The notes under the pieces: generated by a model | What the model was told of the DNA's origin: nothing | Seen by the model: only the letters and a program-made list of their open reading frames with translations | Database searches by the model: none | Translations under genes and position numbers: made by a program | In this document: one piece after another, positions 47,561 to 58,190 of the stretch | How the letters are laid out: each line of letters starts with the position of its first letter | Position numbering within the stretch: position 1 is the stretch's first letter | NCBI GenBank assembly: GCA_946965045.2 | Contig: OX337240.1 | Location: forward strand, 2,666,001-2,730,000 | Direction: 5' to 3' | DNA from: Epithemia pelagica | Lineage: Eukaryota; Bacillariophyta; Bacillariophyceae; Surirellales; Surirellaceae | DNA: 64,000 nucleotides

Positions 47561-49483
47561 ATGGCCGAAGAGGTGCCCAAGTCCACTCTCGCCATGGACG
47601 ACGCAAGTACCGACACAGCATCGGCACATAATCACTATACCAAGAAGTATGTCGGAGAAGAGAAAGAGTATGTGGTAAAGTTTGTTTTCCGTCCGAAGAA
47701 GAACAACACTAAAGTTTCATCTACGCATTTTGCCGTTCTCCAAGTCATTCGTCGCGTATACCCAGAAGTTAAGATATTCAACAACAACGGAGGGGTCATC
47801 ACTGACTTGAACAGGCTTTTAGTTCTTTCCGATTACACTCGCAACTACAACACTCAGTTTTTGAAAGGAAACGAAGACAAAGAGCGATTGCCGATGTACA
47901 TCGTTTATCATCGCCTGCATTCTCGCATTCCTATAAGTGAAATTCGAAACCATCATGACGTCTCAGCAAGGCTCAAGAACGTTAACGCAAGAATGCTGGT
48001 TCATCACTGGCAGGAAAATGAAACAAGAATTTCTAATCTCGGCTTCTTTGTTGAAATAGATCCGAGCAATGTTACTTCAGAAGAGGCTGTCGACCGCGTA
48101 CAAAAAGAGATGATTAAGCAGAATACTGGATTATCAATCAAGAAGATTCCCAAGTTCAAGATGGTCTTTACTTCCCCGTTTATCTATGACGACTTCAATG
48201 AGAAGTGTAACTCCAAAGCATACGGGTTACAGTGTCGCCAAGATGATGCAAAAACTCTCATCAAGATACTCAAAGAAACGTACAAAAAGAATCCAGTCTT
48301 TTTGTTCCATCGACTTCGTCACCAAGATGAAGCGAGCAAAGAGATTTATAGAAGCGCTTTGATTCATCAGAATGCTTACCTCAAAGAGCATCAAGTGGTC
48401 CCAGTTGTTGGTCTCACCGATGACATCATGTTCTATCTACGCGAGAAAATCATGGCAATAGTTGGAGTGACAGATGTATCCAAGCATAGAGACACTGCGA
48501 AGACAGGACGTTTCAATGTGCACACCACCCGTAATCATATGAATAGCGTCACCAAGGCACTCAGAGGATCAATCGGAGAAATGGTCCAAACTGCTTTGAC
48601 CAATTACAGCGACTTGCGCTTACCAAGCAAGTTTCCTAAACCTGGCATAGCCTTTAAGAAAGGAGCCTATGAAGATGAAGATGACGACAAAAACAACTCA
48701 ATGGAAACATACATTTCGTCCTGCGCCTCCATGTTTTCCAGTACGTCTAATCAAGAGTATTACAAAGAAGAGATCGATCCGGGCATGTACCACCCACCCA
48801 GTGGATCGAGTCCAGCTACACAATCATGGAAATGTCCCGTGAAGATTCCAGCGGTTGTTGCTGTTGAAACTAGAACGGACCAAACGCCGAGTGTGATGAC
48901 CTCAAGCGACGAACGAGAAAAGCGACTGATGGCTGAAAATGCAAAGCAGCAGAAAGAGATCGATGATCTGAAAGCAATGGTACGAAAACTGCAAGAAGCA
49001 CAAGGATACAAAATAGAAACTAGCGTCGTAGCTGTGAAGGAACCAGAATCAAGAACGGAAGAAAATGCTCCACAAGCAACATACTCAGACACAAGCACCG
49101 TCACTACCCCCAGAGCTCCTCCTGCACCGGATCCCACTAGCATTCTTCAACCCGAAGTTATTCAGCAGATAGCTTCTCTGGTCTTGAATGCAGTCGAAAG
49201 CAAATTGCAACTACCAAGCTCTCAACCTTTAACCACAGCGAGTTACGAACGACAGGAACCAACGATTGGGGCCAAACGACAAAAACCAACTGACTCAATT
49301 GACTCAAAACAGAACCAGCCCGCTGTCGCAGCCAGAGAAAGCCAGGCGATCAGTAATGAGGCGACTCCTAATCATGAAGTTGGAAAAATCACAGATTCCA
49401 GCATGACACTCAACCAGTCATCGGCCAGCTTGGAGATGGACGTGAGTGCAATCGAAAAGAGTGTAAATCATGACGACAATTAG
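47561..49483 (+). CDS. Non-LTR ORF1 protein (coiled-coil)
   Basis: 640 residues from an ATG in the context GACCATGG, starting MAEEVPKSTLAMDDAST. The first ~370 residues are mixed and basic, with KKYVGEEKEYVVKFVFRPKK near the start. An acidic run (EDEDDDKNNS) and a Ser/Pro region follow. A heptad-like stretch about 447-484 (REKRLMAENAKQQKEIDDLK and on to VRKLQEAQ) predicts a coiled coil, as in the trimerising ORF1 proteins of LINEs that coat the RNA. The last ~150 residues are Thr/Gln/Ser-rich and probably disordered. No zinc knuckle is seen. The stop TAG (49481-49483) lies inside the start of ORF2. Function is inferred from position and the coiled coil. Confidence 0.8.
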   Translation: MAEEVPKSTLAMDDASTDTASAHNHYTKKYVGEEKEYVVKFVFRPKKNNTKVSSTHFAVLQVIRRVYPEVKIFNNNGGVITDLNRLLVLSDYTRNYNTQFLKGNEDKERLPMYIVYHRLHSRIPISEIRNHHDVSARLKNVNARMLVHHWQENETRISNLGFFVEIDPSNVTSEEAVDRVQKEMIKQNTGLSIKKIPKFKMVFTSPFIYDDFNEKCNSKAYGLQCRQDDAKTLIKILKETYKKNPVFLFHRLRHQDEASKEIYRSALIHQNAYLKEHQVVPVVGLTDDIMFYLREKIMAIVGVTDVSKHRDTAKTGRFNVHTTRNHMNSVTKALRGSIGEMVQTALTNYSDLRLPSKFPKPGIAFKKGAYEDEDDDKNNSMETYISSCASMFSSTSNQEYYKEEIDPGMYHPPSGSSPATQSWKCPVKIPAVVAVETRTDQTPSVMTSSDEREKRLMAENAKQQKEIDDLKAMVRKLQEAQGYKIETSVVAVKEPESRTEENAPQATYSDTSTVTTPRAPPAPDPTSILQPEVIQQIASLVLNAVESKLQLPSSQPLTTASYERQEPTIGAKRQKPTDSIDSKQNQPAVAARESQAISNEATPNHEVGKITDSSMTLNQSSASLEMDVSAIEKSVNHDDN

Positions 49484-52400
49484 TGCAGATTTACCCAACA
49501 ACAACTACTTAGATCAATCCGATCATCTCTATGCACCGACCATTGAAATAGACACTGTCTCAGACAGTGATTCAGAATATGATGAAAATCAAGAGCGAGA
49601 AGGAACCGAACATTCACAAGGAATTGAAGAAATTGAACAAGATAGCTATGCAAACAATGGGTATATTGGAGAAGAAATTAAAGAGAAACCGGACGGCTGT
49701 TTTCGAGTCTTTGGGAAGAATCCAGATGGGATCACCCTAGGGCACGACGGTGGCGAGTTTGCAGATTGGTGTACTGAAATGGCGATGCTCCAGGTTGATT
49801 CATGGGGCATTTATGAACTTAACCTCGACACTCAAAGGCCTGCAGTCAAGGATATACTATTTAACACAGTTCGGCGAGATCAAGAACACAATCGACTGGT
49901 ATTTGGCAGCAGTACAATACCCTCGAGAAAGAGTAACTACAAACCTGGAGGAGTACTACTAGCAACTACTGGAAGAATGACGGGACGAGTTGTACGTCAA
50001 GGAACAGATAGAATGGGACGATGGGCTTTCCAAATCTTTGCCGGAACAGGTGGCAAATTGCTTACCCTGATAACTGCTTATCAAGTATGCCAACAAGCGG
50101 TCGTGGAGGACGACGAAATAAAGAGTTTTACTTGCAGTGCTCAGCAAGTTAGTATGTTACGTCAGGAGGGTCGGTATGAATCGCCTCGCGATGCATTCAT
50201 TCAAGACATGATTTGCTTCATTCGAGAACAACAAATCAGGGGCTCGGATATTCTTTTGTTTGGCGATTTTAATGAACCGTTACAGTCAAGTAACAGTGGT
50301 ATGGGACGTGTCGCTTTGGAATGCGATTTATATGATATAATGGAACAGGCCGTTGGACAGACTGACTTCGGGACGTATGCAAGAGGGAGCAACCGAATTG
50401 ATTACGCTTTGGGAACCGCTAATGTTTCTCGAGCATTACTTCAAGCATGTTATGAGCCTTTCAATTCAAGGGGTAAAGGCGATCACCGAAACTTGGTAAT
50501 GGACTTTGATATCAAGCAATTATTCGGGAACGAAACACAGGCATTGGGACCAATTTGCAGCAGAGAGTTCACATCGAAAGATCTTGCTTCCAACAGAGAG
50601 TACATACAACAGAAGCATAAGTACCTCCAAGATCACAACTTTGCAACGAGAATTGAAAACGCTAAGAATGATTGGAATCCAACAATAATGGAACGATTGG
50701 ACGCTGACTTTCAACGTGCCGGAATAATCGCGGCAAACCGATGTGCGAGGAAACCGAGAAATATCCCGTTTGCGTCTGAGATTGCTCAATTACGGCAATA
50801 CAAAAGCTTATTGCAGAAAATCATTTCACAGCACCGACTTCAAATGCATTGTGATGAAGGGATTCAGCGATTGGCTCAACGTCATCCACATCTCCATATT
50901 CCGACAAGCTTTGAAGAATGTATGGAGATTCTCAAAGGAGTGCAACGGCAGATAAAAGAAATGACAAAAACTGCTACACATCGACGACAGAACGAACAAC
51001 AGTCTTTACTGAAAGCGGCATTGGACCGGGGCGATAAGAAAGAGGCAAAGTCCATTAGGAAAAGAATGGCTGCTGAAAGGACCAAAGCAATGTATAAGAA
51101 ATTGCGGCAATGTCGTGGAGAAACTCGTGCTGGCATTACCAGGCTGGATGTGCCAGCAGACCGCACTGATACAGATTACTCAAATTGTCGCCAATGGATC
51201 ACGATCGAAACGCCTGCAGAAATAGAGGAAAGTCTTTTAAAACGCAATCAGCTACACTTCGGGCAAGCGCATGGTACCTTTCCAACTGTGCCCCCATTTT
51301 CAGAATGGATTGATTGGGCGGCTTCTTCCCATACATCGGAACTCATCTTAGAAGGACAATGGAATCAACCGGATCTTGACGAACTCTCTCAAAACCTCAT
51401 TGATCATATGAAAGCTCGCACTTCGCTTGATGCAATCAAAGGTCCTATTTCAGTGGAAGAATGGATTGATAAGATACGAAAGTGGCCCGAGGCGACAACC
51501 ACGTCACCGTCAGGATTTCATCTCACTCATAGTAAGGCTCTGGTCACAGAGCACGATCTTGATCCCAATATCGAAGAAGGGCAACAATTAAACCGACAGC
51601 GGCAGGATTTGATTCAGTGGCAAGTGGATATTATTAACCTTGCAATCAAGAATTCTTACTCTCTTGAGCGTTGGAAGCATATCGTGAATGTCATGATTCC
51701 CAAGGAATCTGGGAACCGAAAGATTCATCGATTACGAGTCATCCACATATATGAGCAAGATTACAATTTGATCTTGGCTCTTAAGTGGCGGTCTCTCATT
51801 CAAACAGGAGTGAAACAACAATTGATCAACGACTCTCAGTTCGGAGCTGTTCCGGGAAAAGACGCTATCATTCCAACCATGATAGAAGAGTATCAATACG
51901 AGATTAGCAGAGCAAGCAAAAGACCATTGGTGCATCTTGACTATGATGCTACTGCCTGTTATGACCGGATCATAATGAATTTCGGCAGTTTGGTCTCTCG
52001 GAGTTTTGGCCAACATCGGTCGATAGTGTTTATAAACGCAAAAACACTGGAAGAGGCAAGGTACTATTTAAAAACACAACTTGGAGTCTCGGAGCGGTGG
52101 TACAAGCATTGTACAATCCACCCGATCTACGGTTCCGGCCAAGGCGCCGGGAATTCGCCAGCCATCTGGTGTATTATTAGTTCAATTCTCTTTGACACCT
52201 ACGAGTCACGAGCATATGGTGCATCCTTTCAGTCACCTGATGGGCAAGTCAAAGTGAGGATTTTTATGATTGGCTTTGTTGATGATACGAGTGGAAGCAT
52301 CAACGATTTCCTGCTCCCAGAGCCCGCCTCCCCTGAACACTATATTCAACGGGCCACATGCGATGCACAACGTTGGAGCAATGTCCTTTCTCTCTCTGGA

Positions 52401-53537
52401 GGAGGACTACAAAAGACAAAATGCTCTTATCATTTCCTGTACTACAAGTTTACCATTGATGGTCTAGCAGTGTTGCAGGACGGAGAATTTGGGCCCAAGA
52501 TTGAGATCGAGTTCGAATCAGGAGAATCACCACGGCCACTCAAACAACTCTCTGCTTATTCAAGTCACAAAACATTAGGAGTCCAAAAGGCTCCAAGTTC
52601 TACTAACAAAGGACTGTTTGAGTCTCTTCGAAAGAAAAACAAGAAACACACTGAAGTCATGGCTCGTAGCCCATTTACCCCGACCGATGCATGGGCTTAC
52701 TACCATTCGATTTACTTACCCAGCATATGCTACCCCTTTCCGTCTTCATCGCTATCCAAAGAGCATTGCTTGAGACTACAGAGGGAATTCAAAGTCGCTT
52801 TCCTTCCCAAATTTGGTGTCAACCGTTGCACTCCAAATGCAGTCGTGTATGGCGCGGCTGATTATGGAGGTTTGTCCCTTCGCGATCTATCGGTAGAACA
52901 CGGGATTTCTCAAGTTTACATGTTTCTCGCCACGATTCGCCCATGCGGCGTTGCTTCCGATTTGGCTTCGATCATGCTCTCTTGGGGGCAATATCTAGCT
53001 GGCACGAGTGCACCGATCTTGATGGATATTCACCGACGTCTTCCCCACATGGATCCAATGCAATGGTTACCTTCTATGCGACAATTTCTACATTCCGTAG
53101 ACTGTCAGATTGAAGTAGGCTTGGACTTTGTGCCTAATCTTCAACGGGATCATGATCTGTTCTTGATGGACTACGCCACCGAGGCGAACTACACTGATGG
53201 TGAATTGAAGTTGGTGAATGCTTGTCGTCTTTATCTTGGAGTGGTGTTGCTCAGTGATATTGTCACTCCTGATGGGACAGTCCTTACTCAAGAGTGTATT
53301 CAAGGAAAGCGCTCGTCTCATTCTACTCCGAAAGGCTTGCTTCCATATCAACAACGGCCAGGCCCTCGTGCTTGGCAGCTCTGGCGCAAGTTCTTACGAT
53401 TGTTCACAATTTCGAATTCGAAGAATCGTCTTTTGCACCCTCTCGGTCCTTGGATCGTGACAGGCAACAATACACTCCGACAACTGTTCAACTCTTTGTC
53501 TTTCATGATGACAGATATGATGTATATGCTCCGCTAA
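49470..53537 (+). CDS. Non-LTR ORF2: AP endonuclease and reverse transcriptase
   Basis: 1355 residues. The ATG at 49470 overlaps the end of ORF1 by 14 bases in another frame. After an acidic N terminus (about 75 residues) comes an APE-type endonuclease: FRVFGKNPDG, then LLFGDFNEPL (about 263-272), IDYALG, and GKGDHRNLVMDF with GDHR about 337-340. The reverse transcriptase has the entry NVMIPKESGNRKIHRLRVIH, motif A HLDYDATACYDRI, motif B GSGQGAGNSPAIW and the catalytic FVDD at about 936-939. A helical thumb and C-terminal region follows. The frame ends TAA at 53535-53537. No RNase H is in this frame; it is in the next. Confidence 0.92.
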   Translation: MTTISADLPNNNYLDQSDHLYAPTIEIDTVSDSDSEYDENQEREGTEHSQGIEEIEQDSYANNGYIGEEIKEKPDGCFRVFGKNPDGITLGHDGGEFADWCTEMAMLQVDSWGIYELNLDTQRPAVKDILFNTVRRDQEHNRLVFGSSTIPSRKSNYKPGGVLLATTGRMTGRVVRQGTDRMGRWAFQIFAGTGGKLLTLITAYQVCQQAVVEDDEIKSFTCSAQQVSMLRQEGRYESPRDAFIQDMICFIREQQIRGSDILLFGDFNEPLQSSNSGMGRVALECDLYDIMEQAVGQTDFGTYARGSNRIDYALGTANVSRALLQACYEPFNSRGKGDHRNLVMDFDIKQLFGNETQALGPICSREFTSKDLASNREYIQQKHKYLQDHNFATRIENAKNDWNPTIMERLDADFQRAGIIAANRCARKPRNIPFASEIAQLRQYKSLLQKIISQHRLQMHCDEGIQRLAQRHPHLHIPTSFEECMEILKGVQRQIKEMTKTATHRRQNEQQSLLKAALDRGDKKEAKSIRKRMAAERTKAMYKKLRQCRGETRAGITRLDVPADRTDTDYSNCRQWITIETPAEIEESLLKRNQLHFGQAHGTFPTVPPFSEWIDWAASSHTSELILEGQWNQPDLDELSQNLIDHMKARTSLDAIKGPISVEEWIDKIRKWPEATTTSPSGFHLTHSKALVTEHDLDPNIEEGQQLNRQRQDLIQWQVDIINLAIKNSYSLERWKHIVNVMIPKESGNRKIHRLRVIHIYEQDYNLILALKWRSLIQTGVKQQLINDSQFGAVPGKDAIIPTMIEEYQYEISRASKRPLVHLDYDATACYDRIIMNFGSLVSRSFGQHRSIVFINAKTLEEARYYLKTQLGVSERWYKHCTIHPIYGSGQGAGNSPAIWCIISSILFDTYESRAYGASFQSPDGQVKVRIFMIGFVDDTSGSINDFLLPEPASPEHYIQRATCDAQRWSNVLSLSGGGLQKTKCSYHFLYYKFTIDGLAVLQDGEFGPKIEIEFESGESPRPLKQLSAYSSHKTLGVQKAPSSTNKGLFESLRKKNKKHTEVMARSPFTPTDAWAYYHSIYLPSICYPFPSSSLSKEHCLRLQREFKVAFLPKFGVNRCTPNAVVYGAADYGGLSLRDLSVEHGISQVYMFLATIRPCGVASDLASIMLSWGQYLAGTSAPILMDIHRRLPHMDPMQWLPSMRQFLHSVDCQIEVGLDFVPNLQRDHDLFLMDYATEANYTDGELKLVNACRLYLGVVLLSDIVTPDGTVLTQECIQGKRSSHSTPKGLLPYQQRPGPRAWQLWRKFLRLFTISNSKNRLLHPLGPWIVTGNNTLRQLFNSLSFMMTDMMYMLR

Positions 53538-55246
53538 TGCTTGGCCGTTTTGTCAATACTGGACTCACAGTTACTAGTCTCCCCGCTACGTCTGTACCAG
53601 CTGTCACGCGTTCTGAATCCTTTGGGATTCTTGGTCTCCTTTCAGTGTCTCCGGCAAACCTACCTCCTCCACCACCTGTTCCCACTACTTTACTCCAACA
53701 TATAACAAGATTACCGCCGTGGGAACGAGATCTGCTGCGTGGCGTTCAACTCATTGCAACAATTGAAACGGTTGCTCAATTTTTCCAATCTACCAGTTCC
53801 GATGCTACACCGATTCATCTTTGCAGCGACGGGTCTGCCCCGTTGTTTCATGGTTCGTTTGGTTGTGTCTGTAGTACCGATAATGGGATGGAACTGTTTA
53901 CTCTTCTTGGACCGGCACCAGGTTTCCGCACTTCCTCCTTTCGGGCCGAAAGTTACGGTCTGCTCTCTGTGCTGCAATTCGTATTTCGCTTCTGTGAGTA
54001 TCAGGGCATATCTCTTCCGAGTCACCTCAGGTTGTATACTGATTCAAAGAGTGCAATTCAGACAATGACTACGCGCTTGGAATGGAACTCTGACTTTCCT
54101 TATACCACCATGTCACCGGAGTGGGATCTACACCAGGCCATCACTACCGCCATTCGACGTTTTCCTAATCCACCACTATGTCAACATGTCAAAGGACATC
54201 AAGATCGACGAGTCCCGTTAGACACTTTGTCTCTTCCTGCTCAACTGAATGTTAAGGCTGATCTTCTCGCGTCGCAATTCACTTATCCGTCTGAGCTGTC
54301 CTCGACTCATGCTCCTCTGATTAGCGGGGCAACGGCAATTTTGCACGGTCCGAACGGTACTATCAACTCCAATTACCGTCAAGTACTGCGACGTCTCGCG
54401 TCTGACCCTGCAATGATTCATCATCTTTGCAGTCGTAACGAATGGAGCACAGCGACCTTTCATACTATTTTGTGGAATTCACATGCAACTGCTCTCCGCA
54501 GTCAGTTTTCCAGACGGCAGTTCTTCATGAAATATCTTCATGACTGGCTTCCGCTGGGTGACAAACGGTCACTCTATGCAGATCATTATCCATCAACATG
54601 CCCTAAGTGCAATCCACAGGTGCTAGAGACACGCGAACATTTTCTCCGGTGCCCTCATCGCAAGTGGGTTGGTTCTCTCCTGGAGGATTTGACTACCTAT
54701 TGGAAGACTCATTTTATTGATCCTACTCTACAATCTATCTTGAAGGAGCTTATACTTTCCTGGATAGCGGCTACTCCTCCGCAACTTGACCACTTGTCTT
54801 CTTCTTATGCGGTTCTGCTGGCACGTCAATCAACTGTGGGAGTTGTTCATCTCTTCTTTGGTCGATTTGTTACCGACTGGGCTACGTTGCAAGATCACTA
54901 TCTGACTCGATCACCACCGTCTGAATCTGGTCAGTTTAATGGGACGCTCTTTGTCACATCGACGATTAAAATCATTTGGGAACACGTCTATCGATTATGG
55001 CTATCCCGCAACCAAGATTTACATGGACACAATACTACGACCCGCGAAGATGCTGCGTTGGCTCAGGCTCAACGTGAGATTCGATGCCTTTATCGTTTCC
55101 GGACTTCCGTTGATCCTCGGGATCAGATTTTGTTTTACCCAACACCTGACATTCACTTCACCACACACACGACCTCTGCTAGCTTGAGATCATGGCTTGA
55201 CACTTGGCAACCTGTGATCCTCAAGTCCGTTAGTTCCTCTCGCTAG
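53537..55246 (+). CDS. Non-LTR ORF3: RNase H domain protein
   Basis: The frame is open from 53294, but I choose the ATG at 53537-53539, which overlaps the ORF2 stop as TAATG. This gives 569 residues. An RNase H domain is complete: LCSDGSAP (Asp 98), FRAESYGLLS (Glu 138), LRLYTDSKSAI (Asp 169) and later VKADLLASQF with the last Asp. A conserved HVKGHQD precedes it. The remaining ~300 residues include a Cys/His cluster YPSTCPKCNPQV...TREHFLRCPH, which fits C-x2-C...H...C zinc binding, and a helical tail. The RNase H would remove template RNA. A separate ORF for it is unusual; translational coupling is likely. The alternative is a -1 frameshift mutation. Confidence 0.85.
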   Translation: MLGRFVNTGLTVTSLPATSVPAVTRSESFGILGLLSVSPANLPPPPPVPTTLLQHITRLPPWERDLLRGVQLIATIETVAQFFQSTSSDATPIHLCSDGSAPLFHGSFGCVCSTDNGMELFTLLGPAPGFRTSSFRAESYGLLSVLQFVFRFCEYQGISLPSHLRLYTDSKSAIQTMTTRLEWNSDFPYTTMSPEWDLHQAITTAIRRFPNPPLCQHVKGHQDRRVPLDTLSLPAQLNVKADLLASQFTYPSELSSTHAPLISGATAILHGPNGTINSNYRQVLRRLASDPAMIHHLCSRNEWSTATFHTILWNSHATALRSQFSRRQFFMKYLHDWLPLGDKRSLYADHYPSTCPKCNPQVLETREHFLRCPHRKWVGSLLEDLTTYWKTHFIDPTLQSILKELILSWIAATPPQLDHLSSSYAVLLARQSTVGVVHLFFGRFVTDWATLQDHYLTRSPPSESGQFNGTLFVTSTIKIIWEHVYRLWLSRNQDLHGHNTTTREDAALAQAQREIRCLYRFRTSVDPRDQILFYPTPDIHFTTHTTSASLRSWLDTWQPVILKSVSSSR

Positions 55247-55264
55247 CGACCTAGTGTCGCTAGC
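55242..55264 (+). other. Perfect 9-bp stem-loop overlapping the ORF3 stop codon
   Basis: GCTAGCGAC (55242-55250), loop CTAGT, GTCGCTAGC (55256-55264). The TAG stop lies in the left arm. A second, 7-of-8-bp hairpin (GCGTATGT / ACATATGC) lies about 20 bases downstream. Structured 3' ends are known recognition sites for LINE reverse transcriptases. Confidence 0.7.
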
Positions 55265-55385
55265 TTTCACCTTTGTTAGTCCTCGCGTATGTTTTTACAT
55301 ATGCCCGGCGCGTCGGTCGGCGTTTCCCCTGAGTGGGTACGTGCGGCAGCGTTATAATAGATTCAAATTTTTTTTTTTTGTCTAT

Positions 55386-58190
55386 GTGGTTCGAAGCACA
55401 ACCGGATGAAAGGTCCAAGGCCATATGATTCTTATGGAGCAACGATCATCGTGAACAAGATTTTTGCTGTTATTAGCTTCCAGTTGGTGCTCATGGTAGA
55501 TAGGCGAATGATAACACTCCCCCACATAGTTTTCGGGGCGCTCAGCGTCTTTCCTCCATCCGTATATCACTCTCGTTTCTTTTGTTGGTCGAAAATGTCC
55601 ATTGAGAGCCTTGAATAAGCAGACATTCGAAGCAAAATGCATCTAAGTCCTTCCTAGAGTCGACCATGTTGTGGTGATGGATGATATGACATAGATGACG
55701 ACCGCATCCAACAAACGGATCTGTGGCTCACTCAATTGTTCGTTTCCCGTACGGATCACATTGTGCCACAGATCCCACTGATTGGGTCGCTCACAAATTT
55801 GAGTAGGTTGAAGATGCTTTTGAAGCCCGGCCGTCTGCCTTGGCTCGACTCCTTTGCCACTTATTGCTTAATGATGGCGTTTCACTCTCTCTCTACTGCC
55901 TTTTGCTTCATTCAGTTACACGGTATTGTTCCAGATCACTGCTGGTTGCAGGTAAGTCCGTCAAAGGAAACGAATAATATCCTAAGGAGGTTATTGTCTT
56001 TCGAAAACTCCAGATTGCCATAAACGCAATTCTGTGGGTCCAAGAGGCTGTAAAGTATGGCATTTCGATGCCGTTGTTGCTATAAAAATATCAGCTCTTT
56101 CACCGGGACAGAGAAGGTAAGGAGAAGACGGATTTTGTCCAACCCACTAGTGGTCATCCTAGTGGTTATCCACCTTCTTTCTCGAAGCCCAGATCATGTC
56201 GAAAACACCAGGGGCATGAGCGATTTGCTTGTTCGTCCTTGATTTCGGAATTTATCGACGGAAAGTGATATCCTTTGCATAATGGAAGGCAAATCATGGT
56301 CCAAGTGTACGATCTATGGTCCATCGAGTCTATAAATGGCCCATTTATTCCACACTTGGATGATGATTTGCCTGCTTCTCTGCAGGAACAACTCCATTCG
56401 AAAGACTCTTTTCCCGGTCATCATTGCGGAATAATTCATCATTGCACCACTCTTGCGCAGTTTGCAACGCCTTGCTGCACATATCTGTCTTGAGTTACCG
56501 TTCTTATGCTGCCATTTTGGCCTGTCGAGGCCAATTTCTCGAAGGAGCTCACACACGCTTCTCTCCAAGAAGAACATCAGATACCAGTATCGTTGACATC
56601 GGTGCTGCTTACTCATCATTATGCCCTTCGGGCTCTTTCTGGAACGGTTGGTTCAAGTTGCTCTTGCGCAGAGCGTCTTTAGGCATTAGGTTTTTGCGGC
56701 CATTTCCCCCACAATATCTCATCAATGAGCCAAGGGCCTCAGCCGGTTTACTCATGAACCCTTTCTTTCGTGGCAGTATCCCCTTTACGTTCGATTCGGT
56801 CGACATTGAGCTCAAAGATGTACCATCCCTCGTCATCTCCCACAGCTTGGCCGTCTTTTCGTCATCACTGCAGTCAGTCCTTGAATGTTTCGGATACGAA
56901 TATCGTTCAAGTAAGAACAGTTGGTGATTTGCCGTTTCGCCCATACCTCGTTCTCACTTTCTCGGCTCTATGATTCATCACGGTGGAGATCACTTTTATC
57001 ATGATTTGACCTCGTCGCTATCCGGGACAAATGCAAGACATTCAAGTGCCATAATGGTGAGACTTGGATTACCTGCCCACCTACATTTCAATTGAGAAGA
57101 TGAAATGCTTCCTTTCGTCTTGCACTCTCCAAGGAACCAAGTACTCTACCTTTGCATTCGTGGCAATAGCACCATTCCTCGATGGCACGCAAAGGTGAGG
57201 GTCTCTAGAGTTCTGAACGGGCGGTAACAATCGACCAGAGGAGATAGTCTCCTTGAGGAATCCATTCAGGTAGTTCGTGCTCTACAGACTTCCGTTCCAT
57301 CGCGATGTTGTAGTGGGTCAAGGCACGTTCTTGTTGTGTCTCTTGTGAACGGGTTCTTGTTGTGTCTCTTGTGAACGGGAGAGAAGAAATCCGTAGAAGA
57401 TGGACAGTCACATAAAGGAACGCAACAGCAGAAAAGTGTTAACAAAAGCGGACGCACGATAGATATATCTGCCAGCGGAAGTTGCCGATTCTCTGGCTGC
57501 TGCTATCTATGTCTGCTATGTGTGTAAAGAGAGAGAGACAACAGAACCCATCCGGGAATGAACCGACTTTATTTTATGATCCCATATGACCTACTCCTAT
57601 CTGAATTCTGAATGCGATGCTTCAGTCTCACTTTTTGGTAAAGGAAATGATTGGAAAGCGGATCTGAGTTGACCAGCTCATCCAGCGCTGAGAATATTCA
57701 TGTCTAAGATTAGATTTTTGAATCCTGCACGTTGTGATGCCGGTGAAAACAAAGACCCGAGTTAACCGATAACTCCCGGAAACATTTGCGCCAGGACAAC
57801 GTGATCGATTGTACATATGTATTTGGTAAGCAAATCGTAGATGCTCGAGGGTTATGGAATCAAATTTTGATTTTGGATCCAAACAGGTTCGCGAGGAGCT
57901 CGGTTCTTTGGATTTTCATATAGACGATATAAATGTCCGCGAGAAGTGGTGGACCATTCATTAAGGACGGAGGCTCTTAGACAGGACTAAACCATCCAAT
58001 CCCCGAGCCCTGGTATCTTTTCTTTGACTTCGAAAGGCCGATATACGTTGATCAGCGAGTTACTTGCAGATTGAAGGAACGTTTATGAGGGAGTTGAAGA
58101 GCAAACATTGAAGAGGGATAACAGCGTTTTGTTGCCTCTGCAACGACCAGACAACTCTGCATTCATCATTCTTACATCCATCGTCTATCC
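55386..58190. other. Non-coding region, few features
   Basis: No gene is recognised. It holds one exact GGATGATGATTTGC (56358-56371) and a 26-bp tandem pair at 57327-57378. Frames on both strands are short and do not resemble proteins I know. Confidence 0.4.
57327..57378. repeat. 26-bp unit, two tandem copies
   Basis: GTTCTTGTTGTGTCTCTTGT plus GAACGG is repeated back to back without mismatch. Confidence 0.85.

Larger units (their letters stand above)
47441..55385 (+). mobile_element. Three-ORF non-LTR (LINE-type) retrotransposon
   Basis: Three overlapping plus-strand frames encode, in order, a coiled-coil ORF1 protein, an endonuclease-RT protein and an RNase H protein. The 5' edge is taken at the Copia LTR junction and may lie further left in the original. 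The 3' edge is uncertain; a structured 3' region with two hairpins is followed by a run of 12 T at 55368-55379. No flanking target duplication was found. The ORFs touch through a 14-base overlap (ORF1/ORF2) and a UAAUG stop-start (ORF2/ORF3). Confidence 0.85.
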
